DNA from: Cavia porcellus
Lineage: Eukaryota > Chordata > Mammalia > Rodentia > Caviidae
Direction of reading: 5' to 3'
Length of the DNA: 64,000 nt
NCBI RefSeq assembly: GCF_034190915.1
Contig: NW_026947507.1
Span: 35,014,001 to 35,078,000, forward strand
Below are positions 47,284 through 57,601 of this stretch, one piece after another. The translations under genes and the position numbers were made by a program. Every line of letters starts with the position of its first letter. Position 1 is the stretch's first letter. The notes below the pieces were generated by a model, which was given only the letters and a program-made list of their open reading frames with translations, was not told the DNA's origin and made no database searches.

Positions 47284-49403
47284 CTGGTGAATGGAGGAAC
47301 AGACACATGGAGAAATCAGGACCTGCTTCCCTCCCTGCTGTCCCAGCTCCTCTTCCCCACAGCTCTTCCCTGGAACAACCTAGAAGCTGGGGACAGACGA
47401 TAACACACCTAATTTAACGTTGCAGGGACTCTTTTCCAGACCTGCAAAAGTTCACATCTAGAGGGGAAAATGACAAGAGACCAGACAGGAAAAGGCACAA
47501 ATCAGAATGGAATAAATGCACATGATGAGGATTGCAGGAAAGGAAAGGGAGAAAGGAAGGAAGTGTGAAGAGTAAAGTCTAATCCTGGAGGGAGAAGAGC
47601 CTGTGCCAAGAGTGACAGGGCCCAGTGTGCCACAATCTCTCCTGGGAAAGCTTCGCCCTGTGCCCCCGCTACCCGAGCACAGGCTGTCACACTCACTTGC
47701 CGTGTTGAGTGCTTCCAGGTCCCTACTGCTGGCATCTCAAGGGCTCCAGAGCAGCCCTCCTCCCATCAGCTTCCCTGGGGCAGTGTCTGCACCTCCATGC
47801 TGTCATCTGGCACTGGGGGCTGCTCACACTAAGCTCCAGGCCTAAAACTCGATCCTATAGAAGAGTCTTCACCTGCATCTCCCAAATGCACTCAAGGCTG
47901 CCAGTCTAACCCTGCACTGGGCATTTTTTCCCACCATTGCCAACAACTTTCTCCTCTGCATTGCTGATCCCGAAGATGTCATCTCTATCTATCCAGGTCC
48001 CCCAAGACAGAAATCCAGAGGAACAGCAGCAGGCCACTCCATGGTGCCTCCCCAGCCACCCACCCACCTGCAATGAATAAGACCATCTCCTGAAGATCTC
48101 TGCACTCCGTCTTGTCATCATTCCCCTCCCACCACATGTTCACAGTCATCACCATCCTTTCCCATGAGCATCAACTACAGCCTACTTATGGGACTCTTTT
48201 ATTGGGCCACCCATCAGAATCATATCCCCAACTTCAATCTGGCAGATCATCTGCTGGCATCCTTCAGTCACCCTGTATCCGTTGCCATCTAAAGGACCCA
48301 AAAATCCAAAGCCTTCAGGTCTTCAAGAGGAAGAGGCTCTGTCTGTCTAGATAACCACCATCCCAGTCACCTTCAGTGCTATGTAGCAAGACTAAGTACT
48401 TTGCAGTTCCCTGAACAAAATCATCTTGTATAGAGGCCTGGACCCTGCCAGGATAGACCAGGAGCCCCCCTGCCTCTTCAACTGACTAATGCCCAACTGT
48501 CTTCAAGGAATACAGTCTTTGAGAACTCTTGGGGCCATCCTCCTCCTGGTTGGTGTGGTGGCCCCGCCAGAGCCCCTGAAAAGCCCCATGCAGAACTCGA
48601 CCCTCATACCCCTCACTCTGTACTGCGATCACAGCCAACCCTCAGTTTACCTCCACCAGGCTGCATGGTCCTCAGGGTCAGGCCCTGGAACCTCTACCTC
48701 CAAATTCCCAGTGCCAAACAGAAATGAAGGAGGAAGATGGATGGACAGACAGACGGGAAAAAGAAAAGAAAGAGGGAAGAGACCTGCAGAGGGAGTGTCC
48801 AGCAAGGGGTGTCAACTGCACAGGTCACAGCAGAGTGAGCTTGACTATGGCTCAACCCTCTCCAGATTTTGGATGAGGAGTCATTTAAAAGAAAGTTACA
48901 GATTCCAGGAGAAATACTTGTTAAAAGGAAAGGTGGCAGGTGCCCGAGAGCCTTATGGGAGGGCTCAGTCTCCAAAGGAGCCTGGCCGAAGCTGTCAGAG
49001 TAACAGAAACTTTCCAGGTGTGGTGGTTCATGCTTGTAACCCCAGCACTTGGGAGGCTGATGCAGGAGGCTCACTATGAACTTGAGGCCATCCTGGATTA
49101 CATAGTGAGTTCAAGGCCAGCAAAAACTACATAGTAAGACCCTGCCTCAAAACAAAATCAAAAACTTTGTCCTTGGTTTGACGTAGCTCAAGAACTCTGC
49201 TAGTAAACTGAGGCAGATCAACTAACAGCTCTACTGTGAATCTGCAGGAGCTGAAGACCTAGGGTCCCCTCACAGAGAGTATCCAGGGTGACCGTCACAA
49301 AGGAAGGAGCAGCAAATAGTCAGGGAAGGCAAGTCTAGGGTCCCCTCTCAGGTAGAAGTGGGAAGCAGGGTGCCCCGGGCACCTGGGGTGGGGAGAGACT
49401 CAC
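47284..49403 (-). other. GFRA2: GFRA2 intron 6
   Basis: This 2.1-kb phase 1 intron starts GTGAGT and ends TTCACCAG. It carries a B1 SINE (49014-49165). The remainder is unique sequence, with a Pro/Ser-rich L2-like stretch around 47950-48480 that I could not place firmly. Confidence 0.85.
49014..49165 (+). mobile_element. B1 SINE in GFRA2 intron 6
   Basis: CCAGGTGTGGTGGTTCATGC, TTGTAACCCCAGCACTTGGG and AGGCTGATGCAGGAGG, the duplicated block (CTTGAGGCCATCCTGGATTA then GTTCAAGGCCAGCAAAAACT), GACCCTGCCTCAAAAC and an A-rich tail. It is antisense to GFRA2. An open frame upstream (48489-49079) reads into it, which explains its C-terminal sequence. Confidence 0.92.
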
Positions 49404-49544
49404 GGAGGCACGGGTTCTCGGTGAAGTCCCTCAGGAACTTCTCACACTCCTCTTCCATGTTCCCACTGCCGCGACAGCTGCACCAGGGTGACACCACGAT
49501 ACTGGTGGGGCTGGAGTCCACGTAGTTGGGGGTCATATCAAACC
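49404..49544 (-). CDS. GFRA2: GFRA2 coding exon 6 (partial CDS)
   Basis: This 141-nt exon has acceptor CAG at 49547-49545 and donor GTGAGT at 49403-49398. Two bases complete the Gly codon from exon 5, then 46 codons run from FDMTPNYVDSSPTS to ENPCL, and one base starts the Arg codon finished in exon 7, so it is phase 1 at both ends. It completes cysteine-rich domain 3: the CSC pair, the acidic EEECEKF helix and NPC supply disulfide cysteines. The only clear change from the human protein I recall is Ser for Gly after SSPT. Intron 5, between exons 5 and 6, is only 712 bp, so these two exons sit as a pair. Because both ends share phase 1, skipping would keep frame but would break domain 3. Confidence 0.97.
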
Positions 49545-50256
49545 CTGGGCAGGTAGAGAGGGTGGGGGGGGAGAAAGAGGAGCAGGAGAGCCTTTCCTCT
49601 GAGCCCTCAGATGTCAGGCATAACAGGAAGGGGAGTCCCCCTGCCCCCGACACACCCACACAACCCATCCCGCCACCCTAATTAAGCACTATTATCCCAG
49701 GGACCTCGATCTGCTGGGACAAAGGGCCAAGGCTTCGAGGACACCAGGCTCCTCATCACCAGGACAAGGACGACCCTGCAGACCCGTCCATCCCAGACCA
49801 CACCCTTCCTTGCGCCCTCACCAACAAGCAGAGCGGGCCTAGCTCTGGAGTCAGGGAGACAAAGTGCCCATACTGGGTTAGGTCTCAATGCCAGGGTCTA
49901 CCAGCTGGCTGAACCTGGGCAACTATTCTATTACTCTAACCTCAGCCTCCCCATCTGTTAAATGGAAATCTATACCTTTCTAGTAAGACATGCAGGGAGA
50001 ACCCAGTAAGACAGGACCCAGAACGTCAGAACTATGCAACAGATGTCTCCATTTCTTAAAAGACCTCTGGGGCCTTCCCTGATCCTCTCTTTCATAAAGA
50101 GCTGGCTCCCCGTTAGCCCCATCAACCGCTCTGTCTGAGTCTGCCACAGAGAAAGCTGAGCTCAGCCTGACTCCCTCCAGCATGGTCCCTGACACCTGCC
50201 CTACAATGTTGGGACAACAAGAGGTGACGGCAAGTGCAGACGATGCAAGAACTTAC
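49545..50256 (-). other. GFRA2: GFRA2 intron 5
   Basis: This 712-bp phase 1 intron starts GTAAGT and ends TGCCCAG. It contains a MIR remnant near 49850-49980 and nothing else I recognise. Confidence 0.9.
49850..49980 (+). mobile_element. MIR SINE remnant in GFRA2 intron 5
   Basis: CTGGAGTCAGGGAGACAAAG, CAGCTGGCTGAACCTGGGCA and CCTCAGCCTCCCCATCTGTT are MIR core phrases. Confidence 0.75.
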
Positions 50257-50366
50257 CGATCATGCCCGCATAGGAGCCCAGACACGCCTGGTAGTTGTCT
50301 GCAGGACAGCTGGTGAGCGTGCGATAGGAGGCTCGACAGTTGGTGTGGAAGTCCGCCAGCCGGGAC
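50257..50366 (-). CDS. GFRA2: GFRA2 coding exon 5 (partial CDS)
   Basis: This 110-nt exon has acceptor CAG at 50369-50367 and donor GTAAGT at 50256-50251. It starts with the last base of a split Arg codon (phase 2), encodes 36 whole codons beginning SRLADFHTNCRASY, and ends with the first base of a Gly codon (phase 1). It forms the start of the third GFR-alpha cysteine-rich domain. Three cysteines (NCRAS, TSCPA, QACLG) are in the expected positions. Compared with human, from memory, it carries Thr for Ala in FHANC and RTL for QTV after ASY, all conservative. Exon 4 should lie upstream of 64000. Length and phases match the known gene, so the call is firm. Confidence 0.97.
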
Positions 50367-50689
50367 CTGTGTCAGCAGAAGACCCGACAGAAGACAGGAG
50401 TTCAGGGTGGCAGCCTTCACACTCCCCAGCCCAGCCAGGGGCAGAGAAGCTCCTCCCTGCTGCACCCCAGGCTGGGCTGAGGATGCCATAAAGACAGAAA
50501 AGGGACAGTGGGGGGCCAAAGGCTGAGGGCCATGAGCTGTGAGCAAGCTGAAGACAGAAAAGCTCAGTTACAAACAAAAAGGGCCCAAGAACCAAGAAGG
50601 CACAGCAACACCATGCTCTCAATGCCTCTGTCTGCAGGAAAGACTGAGGCTGGGCAAGCAGAGCGCCCGGCCTGGGCTGGAGAGCTGGG

Positions 50690-50815
50690 CTCTGCTTTAT
50701 GCTTGGCCACGCTGCTGGGTGATTCTACCCAAGTTCTTGACACATCATTCTTCCCACTTGAAAAATGGATCCAATATCCCCGCCCCATCCACCTCATGGG
50801 ATCTATCTGAGGCTC
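50690..50815 (+). mobile_element. MIR SINE remnant in GFRA2 intron 4
   Basis: GGGTGATTCTACCCAAGTTC, CTTCCCACTTGAAAAATGGA and CACCTCATGGGATCTATCTG follow MIR. The 245-codon plus-strand frame at 50539-51276 runs through it, which argues against that frame being a gene. Confidence 0.55.
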
Positions 50816-51974
50816 AAAGGAACCAGCCCAGAGAGCAGGAGGAGAGTCTAGAGGCATCTCGCAGGTGTTCCTGCCCGGCTCTTAGGTATGACATCAGAGC
50901 AAAGCCACCTGCCGCCTTTCCACCACCTCCCCAAGCCCTTCTGGCAGCACCAGCCCTATCCTTCCCTGGGGACAGCAGCCAGCCACCACCCATTCCTCTG
51001 ACACTGCAGCTGTGCATGGCTCTGTGCTCCCCATTCAGCCAGGAGCTGCTATGTCTGTCCTCTGGTCCCCAGCCCCAGAGCAGGACAGAACATGTTACAT
51101 GGAGCACCAGACATCCACATCTAATACTCATGCCGGCTTCCATTCTGTCCCCCTCCTGCCCCAAGGCTCTGGCAGGGGCATTAGCCTGGGCCAGAAGGAT
51201 GCTCCTCTACCTGCCATCAAACAGCAATCATCACCTCCTACAGGTGACTGCACATAGCCAACTGGCCTCTGTATAACATCCTGAGTCTTGCAAAGCTTAG
51301 AGAACTGATTACAAGGTCTTGTCACTGGCATTTTCCCAGTAATGGTCACAGAGCAGGACCTTAGAAACCAGTGTCAGCCAGGATTCACAGGGAGGACCTG
51401 GGTCACCCAGGCTCCTGGCAAATAGAGGACCTCACAAAGCAAGCCTCAAATTTACCCCAAAGTCAGCTCCCCTGGTTCTCCTCTGGAACTGTGCCCATCT
51501 GAGAAAGGCATATGTAGACAGGGGACAAGAGGCGGCGAGACACTTAGCTGGTCTAAGTGATGAGACAGCCTAGGTTTACCAGGGATCGTTTTGGTATGGA
51601 GAGGACCTGTCACCATGCAGGCCCACAGCCCAAGGTACCAGGAGGACTCTGTCAACCTCTGGACAAATTCCAGCTTTCCTGGAGGCCCCGCAGTGCTGGG
51701 AAGGGATTTGGGAGGGAGGACACCACTGCAGGCATCAGATCCCTCTGAGGCCTCCTGTGTGCCTCAGCCCCCTGCAGCCGACGGGAGATCAAAGACTACA
51801 GAGACAGGCGCTTGTGACTCAGCTCTGCCTTCTCAATGGGGACCAAGGGCAAGTCCCTTGCTTTGCAGGCACTGAGTGCCTAATTCAGCAAATGAATGAA
51901 AAGGACTCTTGATTTATCACCGAAGTGCACCTTCCTGGTCTAAGAGGGTGAAAAACTTCTTAAGGAGCATGGGG

Positions 51975-52800
51975 AGAAAGGTTACCCAAAAATGCTACTG
52001 CACCATACATTTTAAAATGGTTAAAATAGCAAATAAATATATGAAAAAATGGTCAACATCAATGGTCATTTGGGAAATGCAAATTAAAACAACACTGAAA
52101 TTCCATCTCACCCCAGAAAGAATGGCCAAGATCAAGAAATCAACCAATAACAAATGCTGGAGGGGCTGTGGGGAAAAAGGAACCCTTCTGCATTGTTGGT
52201 GGGAGTGTAGACTGGTGTAACCACTGTGGAAATCAGTGTGGCGACTCCTCAAAAATCTGGGATTGGAGATGCCATTTGACCCAGCTATTCCACTTCTGGG
52301 CATTTTCCCAGAAGAACTGAAAACATCATAAGACAGTGATATATGAGCACCCATATTTATAGCAACACAATTTGTAATAGCCAGATCTTAGAAACAACCC
52401 AAGTGCCCATCAATCAAGGAATGGATAAAAAAAGATGTGGTATTTTTATACAATGGATTATTACTTAGCTATAAATAAAAGATTGCATTGAGACTTCTGT
52501 AAGTAAATGGATGTAACTTGAGACCATACTCATAAGTGAAATAAATCAAACTCACATGTGTAAATACCATATTGTCTCTCTGGTGTAAGAAACTAAAAAA
52601 CTATATATGATCCAAAATCTACAGTACATACTGTGTAAGGGTAAGAAACTACTCAAAAAGGAAAAAATAACTGGGACAGGTGAAAGGAGGAAAGAAGGAA
52701 GGGAAAGGGAAAGACATAAATTTGCATATATATGCATAAGATAGCTAAAATGACTACACTACTAATTGTATTAGCCATAGGAAAGGAACAGTCAGTATTC
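51975..52800 (+). mobile_element. L1 3' end, sense, antisense to GFRA2
   Basis: Landmarks in order: ATATGAAAAAATGGTCAACA, GGGAAATGCAAATTAAAACA, AATGCTGGAGGGGCTGTGGG, TGCATTGTTGGTGGGAGTGT, TTTGACCCAGCTATTCCACT, CAACCCAAGTGCCCATCAAT, AAGTGAAATAAATC. The frame HCWWECRLV and PFDPAIPLLGIF reads as the ORF2 C-terminus with scattered stops. It is better preserved than the copy at 880-1365, 5'-truncated and dead. Confidence 0.9.
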
Positions 52801-53044
52801 ATATGATTAGAACAACTTTACATGACTATTTCTGTCATTCTAAGCAACCCTTTTGAAGGTGACAATCTGCAATATTACAACCACTGTCAAATTCCTGCCA
52901 TCTTGCTTTGTAAATGCACACTGTTATTACATTGGATTGGTTATTGTTTATTTGTCTCTTTTGTTTTTTGATTTTACTGTATCTTTTTCTCTTAAATAAG
53001 TAAATGGTTAAAATATTAAAGTATATATTATTTTGTCACCTTGA

Positions 53045-53152
53045 TTTTTTTTTTTTTTTGTCTTTTTCGTTTTTATCGGTACCAGGGATCGAACTCACGA
53101 CTGCCTGCTTGCAAGGCAGGCACTTATGCCGCTGAGCTAGATCCCCAGCCCC
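53045..53152 (-). mobile_element. ID-like SINE, antisense on plus strand (sense with GFRA2)
   Basis: A T-run, then TTTTATCGGTACCAGGGATC, GAACTCACGACTGCCTGCTT, GCAAGGCAGGCACTTATGCC and GCTGAGCTAGATCCCCAGCC. It is nearly identical to the one at 16805-16915. Its good preservation suggests a young insertion. Confidence 0.9.
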
Positions 53153-53735
53153 CCACCGTGATCTTTTTAAATGTGCCTTTACATCCATCTTTATCATTTA
53201 CTCTCTGTGAAAAAATCTGTCTGACAAGCAATTATTATTATCCCACTTGACAGATGAGAAAACTGAGCCCCAGAGAGGGTGAATTAGGTGAAGAACACAA
53301 AGTTTGAAAGCAGTGGGTCCAAGAGCCAGACTCAGAACTCTAGCAGTAGGCAGATACTCTTCCTGGCAGGCCCCACAGCTCCCATGTGGAAATGAGCAGT
53401 CCTGGGCCCTTTCAGAGCCCTCCTCCTCACCTCTGTAAAGGCAATGTCACCATCCACAAAGAAGGAAATATGGGGTCATCTCTGCCTTCATTCCCGCACA
53501 CTCCTGTACCCTCTGTCTCCTCACTGCCCAACCTCAAAACAGAAAAAGCAACGTTTCCAGCCATGTCTCTACCCTCTGCAGGACAAGACTTGCCCCTGAC
53601 CATTAAAGCCAGCATCTGTCCCACTCTGCAAGGGGGAACTGGAAGAAGATGGGGTAGAAAAACCGTCTCTGCCTGTATCCTGCGCTTTAGAGACCTAACA
53701 TGTAGACTAAGAGCGGGCAGAGACTGATGGGATTG

Positions 53736-54200
53736 GGAGACAAAACAAGATCTCTTGTGAGTTGAACTGAGGCCCTTCCAAAAGCCTATTGAAGTCCTCT
53801 GAACCCCTGGTAGCTGTGAATGTGGCCTTGTTGGAAATAAAGTCTCTGCAGATGTAATCAAGTTAAGATGAAGTCAGTAGATTAAGTGGGCTCTGTGTCC
53901 AGTGAGCGTCCTCATAAGAGAAGGGACACAGACATAGAGAATGCCTTGGGCCAGTACAGGCAGCGACCAGACAGACACATCTGCAAGCCAGATAGCACCT
54001 GGGACTGCCAGCAACACAGAAGCCAAGAGAGAGGCATCAAACAGTCTCTGGGTTTTGGGGAAGAGCATGGTCCTGCCTTGACTTCCGGTTCTGGCCTCCT
54101 GTCCTGTGACAGATTTCTGTTTGTCCTGTGAGAGAGGATTTCTGTTTGAAGCTGCCCGGCTTCTGGTACTTTGTTACAGAAGGTGCAGGAAACAAGGCAA
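53736..54200 (+). mobile_element. Ancient mammalian interspersed repeat
   Basis: GTCTCTGCAGATGTAATCAA, GTTAAGATGAAGTCAGTAGA, GTCCTCATAAGAGAAGGGAC, AGCCAAGAGAGAGGCATCAA and CTTCTGGTACTTTGTTACAG follow, in order, a very common mammalian repeat. The family name is not assigned. Confidence 0.65.
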
Positions 54201-54984
54201 TGGTTTTGAAAACGTTACTGTTTCCTGTGGCCAACTCTCCCTGGAAGGAGCCAAGGGGGTATGATCAGGCACCATCACTGAGCAGGGCTGCAGGTGAGCA
54301 GGATGAAGCCTGGACACAGCTCCTGTAGGGTGTGGCCCCTGAGACAGGGAGAGGATGGTCCCCATCTGGTGGTCCTTGCTCCAGCCACATGACTAACAGG
54401 CTGAAGACGGGAATGGCATGGATGTTGACACAGTGTCAGAAGGGATCCAAGCCACAGGCAAGGAGTCCTTATGCTCACTCCTGGGGGACAACACTGCCTG
54501 CCACAGCAGACCTCAGCTCCACCTCAATTTCATGTGTTTGAAGCCTGTAAAATGGCTCCAACCCCTCTGGGGCACACAGGAGCTTACACCCCTCTGGCTC
54601 TTTAGTCAAGAATCGGAGGGCCTTGGCTGGCTCGCCATTCATAGGCTCTCTCAAAATGTCACCAGCTCCACAGGCTGGAGAAGAAAGAGGACATGTGCAG
54701 GGAGAAGGTGACAACAGCCCCTTCGGGAATCCAGAATATTTCCCTGCTGGACCCCAGAGAGGCCAGGCATGAGGAGGAGAGGCAGAAGCACAGGTGACAA
54801 GTGAGGAGAGAGCCCAAATAGGAAGCAGGCTGACCAGAGGGGGCTCCTCGATGAGTGGAGAGAGGGCTGATCCCGCTGCTGGGAGAGGAAAGAGCATCTG
54901 TCACGAGGTTGTGCTCAGTCCCCGGCTGCAGCTGTGTGGCTGTGGGCTGGCCTGTTGTGTCTCTAGGGCTCAGTGTCCTCTTCT

Positions 54985-55270
54985 GCCACGGTTAGGGTCA
55001 GCTTGATTGGCTTGTGAACCACTCAGGGATTAAAGATTAAAGCACACTCTGGGTGTGTCTAGGTCCCCTGGGAACTGTATCTGCCCGTCACCCCCTTCAC
55101 TCTGGCACTGTTCCCTGCCTCTGCTTCCAAGTCACCGTGAACTAAGCAGCTCTTCACCGTGCCCTTCCGCCATGACACTCCTGCCACAGAGCTGGTTTAC
55201 CATGGACTGATCCCCTTGAAATTGTGTGTGTCGGGTCTCCTGACCCACTGATGAGAAAGCTATTACACCA
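54985..55270 (+). mobile_element. LTR-like remnant
   Basis: GGTCAGCTTGATTGGCTTGT, CTTCCGCCATGACACTCCTG, CATGGACTGATCCCCTTGAA, and GGGTCTCCTGACCCACTGAT with GAGAAAGCTATTACA at the end. This is the MaLR-like 3'-end arrangement, diverged from the 45-kb copy. Confidence 0.45.
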
Positions 55271-56919
55271 GCACACAGACAGCGGGGCCAAATCTGCCTG
55301 TCTCCACACAGGGCTGCTATAATGAAGAGCCAGCGAGACTGTGTGTGATAGAGAGCTCGGAAAGAGCAGCGCCTGGGTACACAGTCATCATCGCTGTCTT
55401 CCTTCCCGACATACACGTCTGTCCCAGCACTGTGCCTGCTCCTGCCAAGTGCAAACAGGAAACAGCTTTTCCTGGTGTCTCCCAAAGGAAAACAGCACCC
55501 ATTCTCCCTGTGCTGAGGCCTCTACGGCCCACCCAGAGCAGCATGAGTACATCAGGGAGAGACGGTCACTCAAGTCACTGCCAGGCTTCAGAGGCAGGCA
55601 GCTGGTCCCCAAGCTCACTCTGGCCTCTGATCCACCCACCCTGCAGCCCTCTCCATGCCCACCAAGGAGACAGGAAGGAGCAGCAAAGGCCCTGGAAGCC
55701 CCGTCTGCTGGCTGCAGGTGACCTGGGGGGACAGCACCATCTCATGACCTGTGCCGTGGCCTGCTTCCTTCCCAGCAGGGCCGTGGTGGTGCCAAGCCCA
55801 AGAGAGGAGACCATTCACAGTGAAGGGAGGGGGCCACGGGCTTAGACCAGCACGCACTGAGGGGAAGGCAAGCGGCTGGCCTTCTGTTCGTCCATTTCTC
55901 CATTCTGGGCACCAAGGCAGCCTTGGCAAGCGAGAGTGACAAATGGAGCCATTTAGGAGGTTGCCACATCCAAGTCTCCGGGAGGCCTTTGATTGCTCAA
56001 GCTTCTCCCCGCCTCTCCAAGCACGGTTAGATCCACAGTAGCAGGCTCCCTCTGTCAGCATCAGAAACCAAGCGGTGTCAATTTCCTTCAAGGCCTTGAC
56101 GCATTCCAGCTCCAGCCATGGTGGGAATTGGCTGCATGAACACTCCAGCCCATGCCTGGGAGGCACCACTCTCCAAGGCAAGTGTTACCCTTCCATCATC
56201 CACGGCCAGCCAGCTGCTACGCCTGCACCATCCCTTGGCCAGATGTCACTCTTCCCCATACATTGGGAGGTCATTGGCCCCTTGTACTCCATTTCTGCTG
56301 CCAAAACAGACCTCTCCTGGATCCGTCCCATTGCCCTGCAGAGCCCCAGAACAGACACGGCATGAAAGAATCATAAGAAGGAGAGACCAGTAAGCGAATA
56401 ACCAGAGAGAGTAAAAGCAGGAAGCCAGCAAGAAAACTGAAGTGCACCAAGCCAAGCGCCTCCCCGCTGAGACCGAGCCAAGACTGCCAAGGGAGCCCGG
56501 GGCAGCAGGTGGATCGGTCCAAACAGCACAAGCCCTCTTTGGGCCCATTTCCCCAGCAACTGCAGCCTATTCAATCCCAGGAAAGCAGCAGCAGGCAAGA
56601 GAAAGAACCTGACCCCCAGTTACAGAAAAGGTTACCATATTAAATGCAGAACATCCAGCTAGTTTGAATTCTAAATAAATTATGAATTTTAATAGAAGTT
56701 CATTAGGCCATACTTAAACCAAACAGTTCTCTGGATCTGGAATTCAAAAGACCCTGGGCATCCTACATTGTGATTTTCTTTTAAGCTCTGCCAACCCTGT
56801 TTGATGAGCACAGGTGTCCCCAGCCAAGAAAAAGGGGCAGGGCTGGGCACACGAAGATCAACTCACATGGACGGAAATCAATCAGCTCTGGGGGAGAAGC
56901 CACTTCCTTTAAGTCAGAA

Positions 56920-57060
56920 GTTCTAAAAGTGTAGTCCAGGTACAACTGGGGACTGTCCGAAATTCAAATTCTCAAGGCTTTACCCAAAATGTGCAAGACC
57001 TGCAGGGGCAGGGACAGCAATCCACTTTGGCCAGCCCTGCAGGTGATTCAGAGACAGCTG
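56920..57060 (+). mobile_element. MER5-like hAT remnant
   Basis: AGAAGTTCTAAAAGTGTAGT, CCAGGTACAACTGGGGACTG, AATTCAAATTCTCAAGGC, GACAGCAATCCACTTTGGCC and CTGCAGGTGATTCAGAG follow the MER5A consensus order. Confidence 0.7.
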
Positions 57061-57226
57061 CAAGCCAGGCAGTGGCAACCTGCACAGGTGTCCAAGCTGG
57101 GCTTGTGGGTACCTTTCAGACCCCACTCTCTGCTCTGAGATTTAAACCCCCAGCCATGGAAGAAAAGAATGTTTCAAGCCATATCCCAAAAAGGCTTGTG
57201 GCTACATCTAAAGACTGCACACATTT

Positions 57227-57230
<4 letters not shown>

Positions 57231-57264
<34 letters not shown>
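57231..57264. repeat. (CA)n microsatellite
   Basis: About 17 uninterrupted CA units. Confidence 0.96.
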
Positions 57265-57267
<3 letters not shown>

Positions 57268-57560
57268 CATCCCCTCAGAGCCACACAGCCACCTTTGGGT
57301 ATTCCCTTCTCAGTGCTAGACTTTGGTCTTAGCCAGGAGAAAGAGCAGGCAATGTGCACCTGTTACCAGTGGAATCCCCCCTTCGCCCAGGCTGCAAACA
57401 GCTTCCCAGACATATTCACCAAATTTGACTGGCTTAGAAAAATATCAGGGTAAATGACTCCCAGAAAATGCTGGCCAATACATGGGATTTCGGGTCTGAG
57501 GTTCTTGACAACTTTCTCAAATTCCTACTTACCAGACTGTACCAGCTATATGGCTACTAT

Positions 57561-57562
<2 letters not shown>

Positions 57563-57599
<37 letters not shown>
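57563..57599. repeat. Pure A run, 37 nt
   Basis: An uninterrupted run of 37 A residues. No SINE or LINE body is recognisable immediately upstream. Confidence 0.95.

Positions 57600-57601
<2 letters not shown>

Noticed and set aside
48489..49079. 196-codon plus-strand frame
   Set aside because: Its C-terminus is translated B1 SINE and the rest has no domain.
50539..51276. 245-codon plus-strand frame opposite GFRA2 intron 4
   Set aside because: It runs through a MIR remnant, is low in complexity (Pro/Ser/Leu) and lies inside an intron with no matching exon borders.
51975..52800. Active L1 element
   Set aside because: It is 5'-truncated and has several stop codons in the ORF2 tail.
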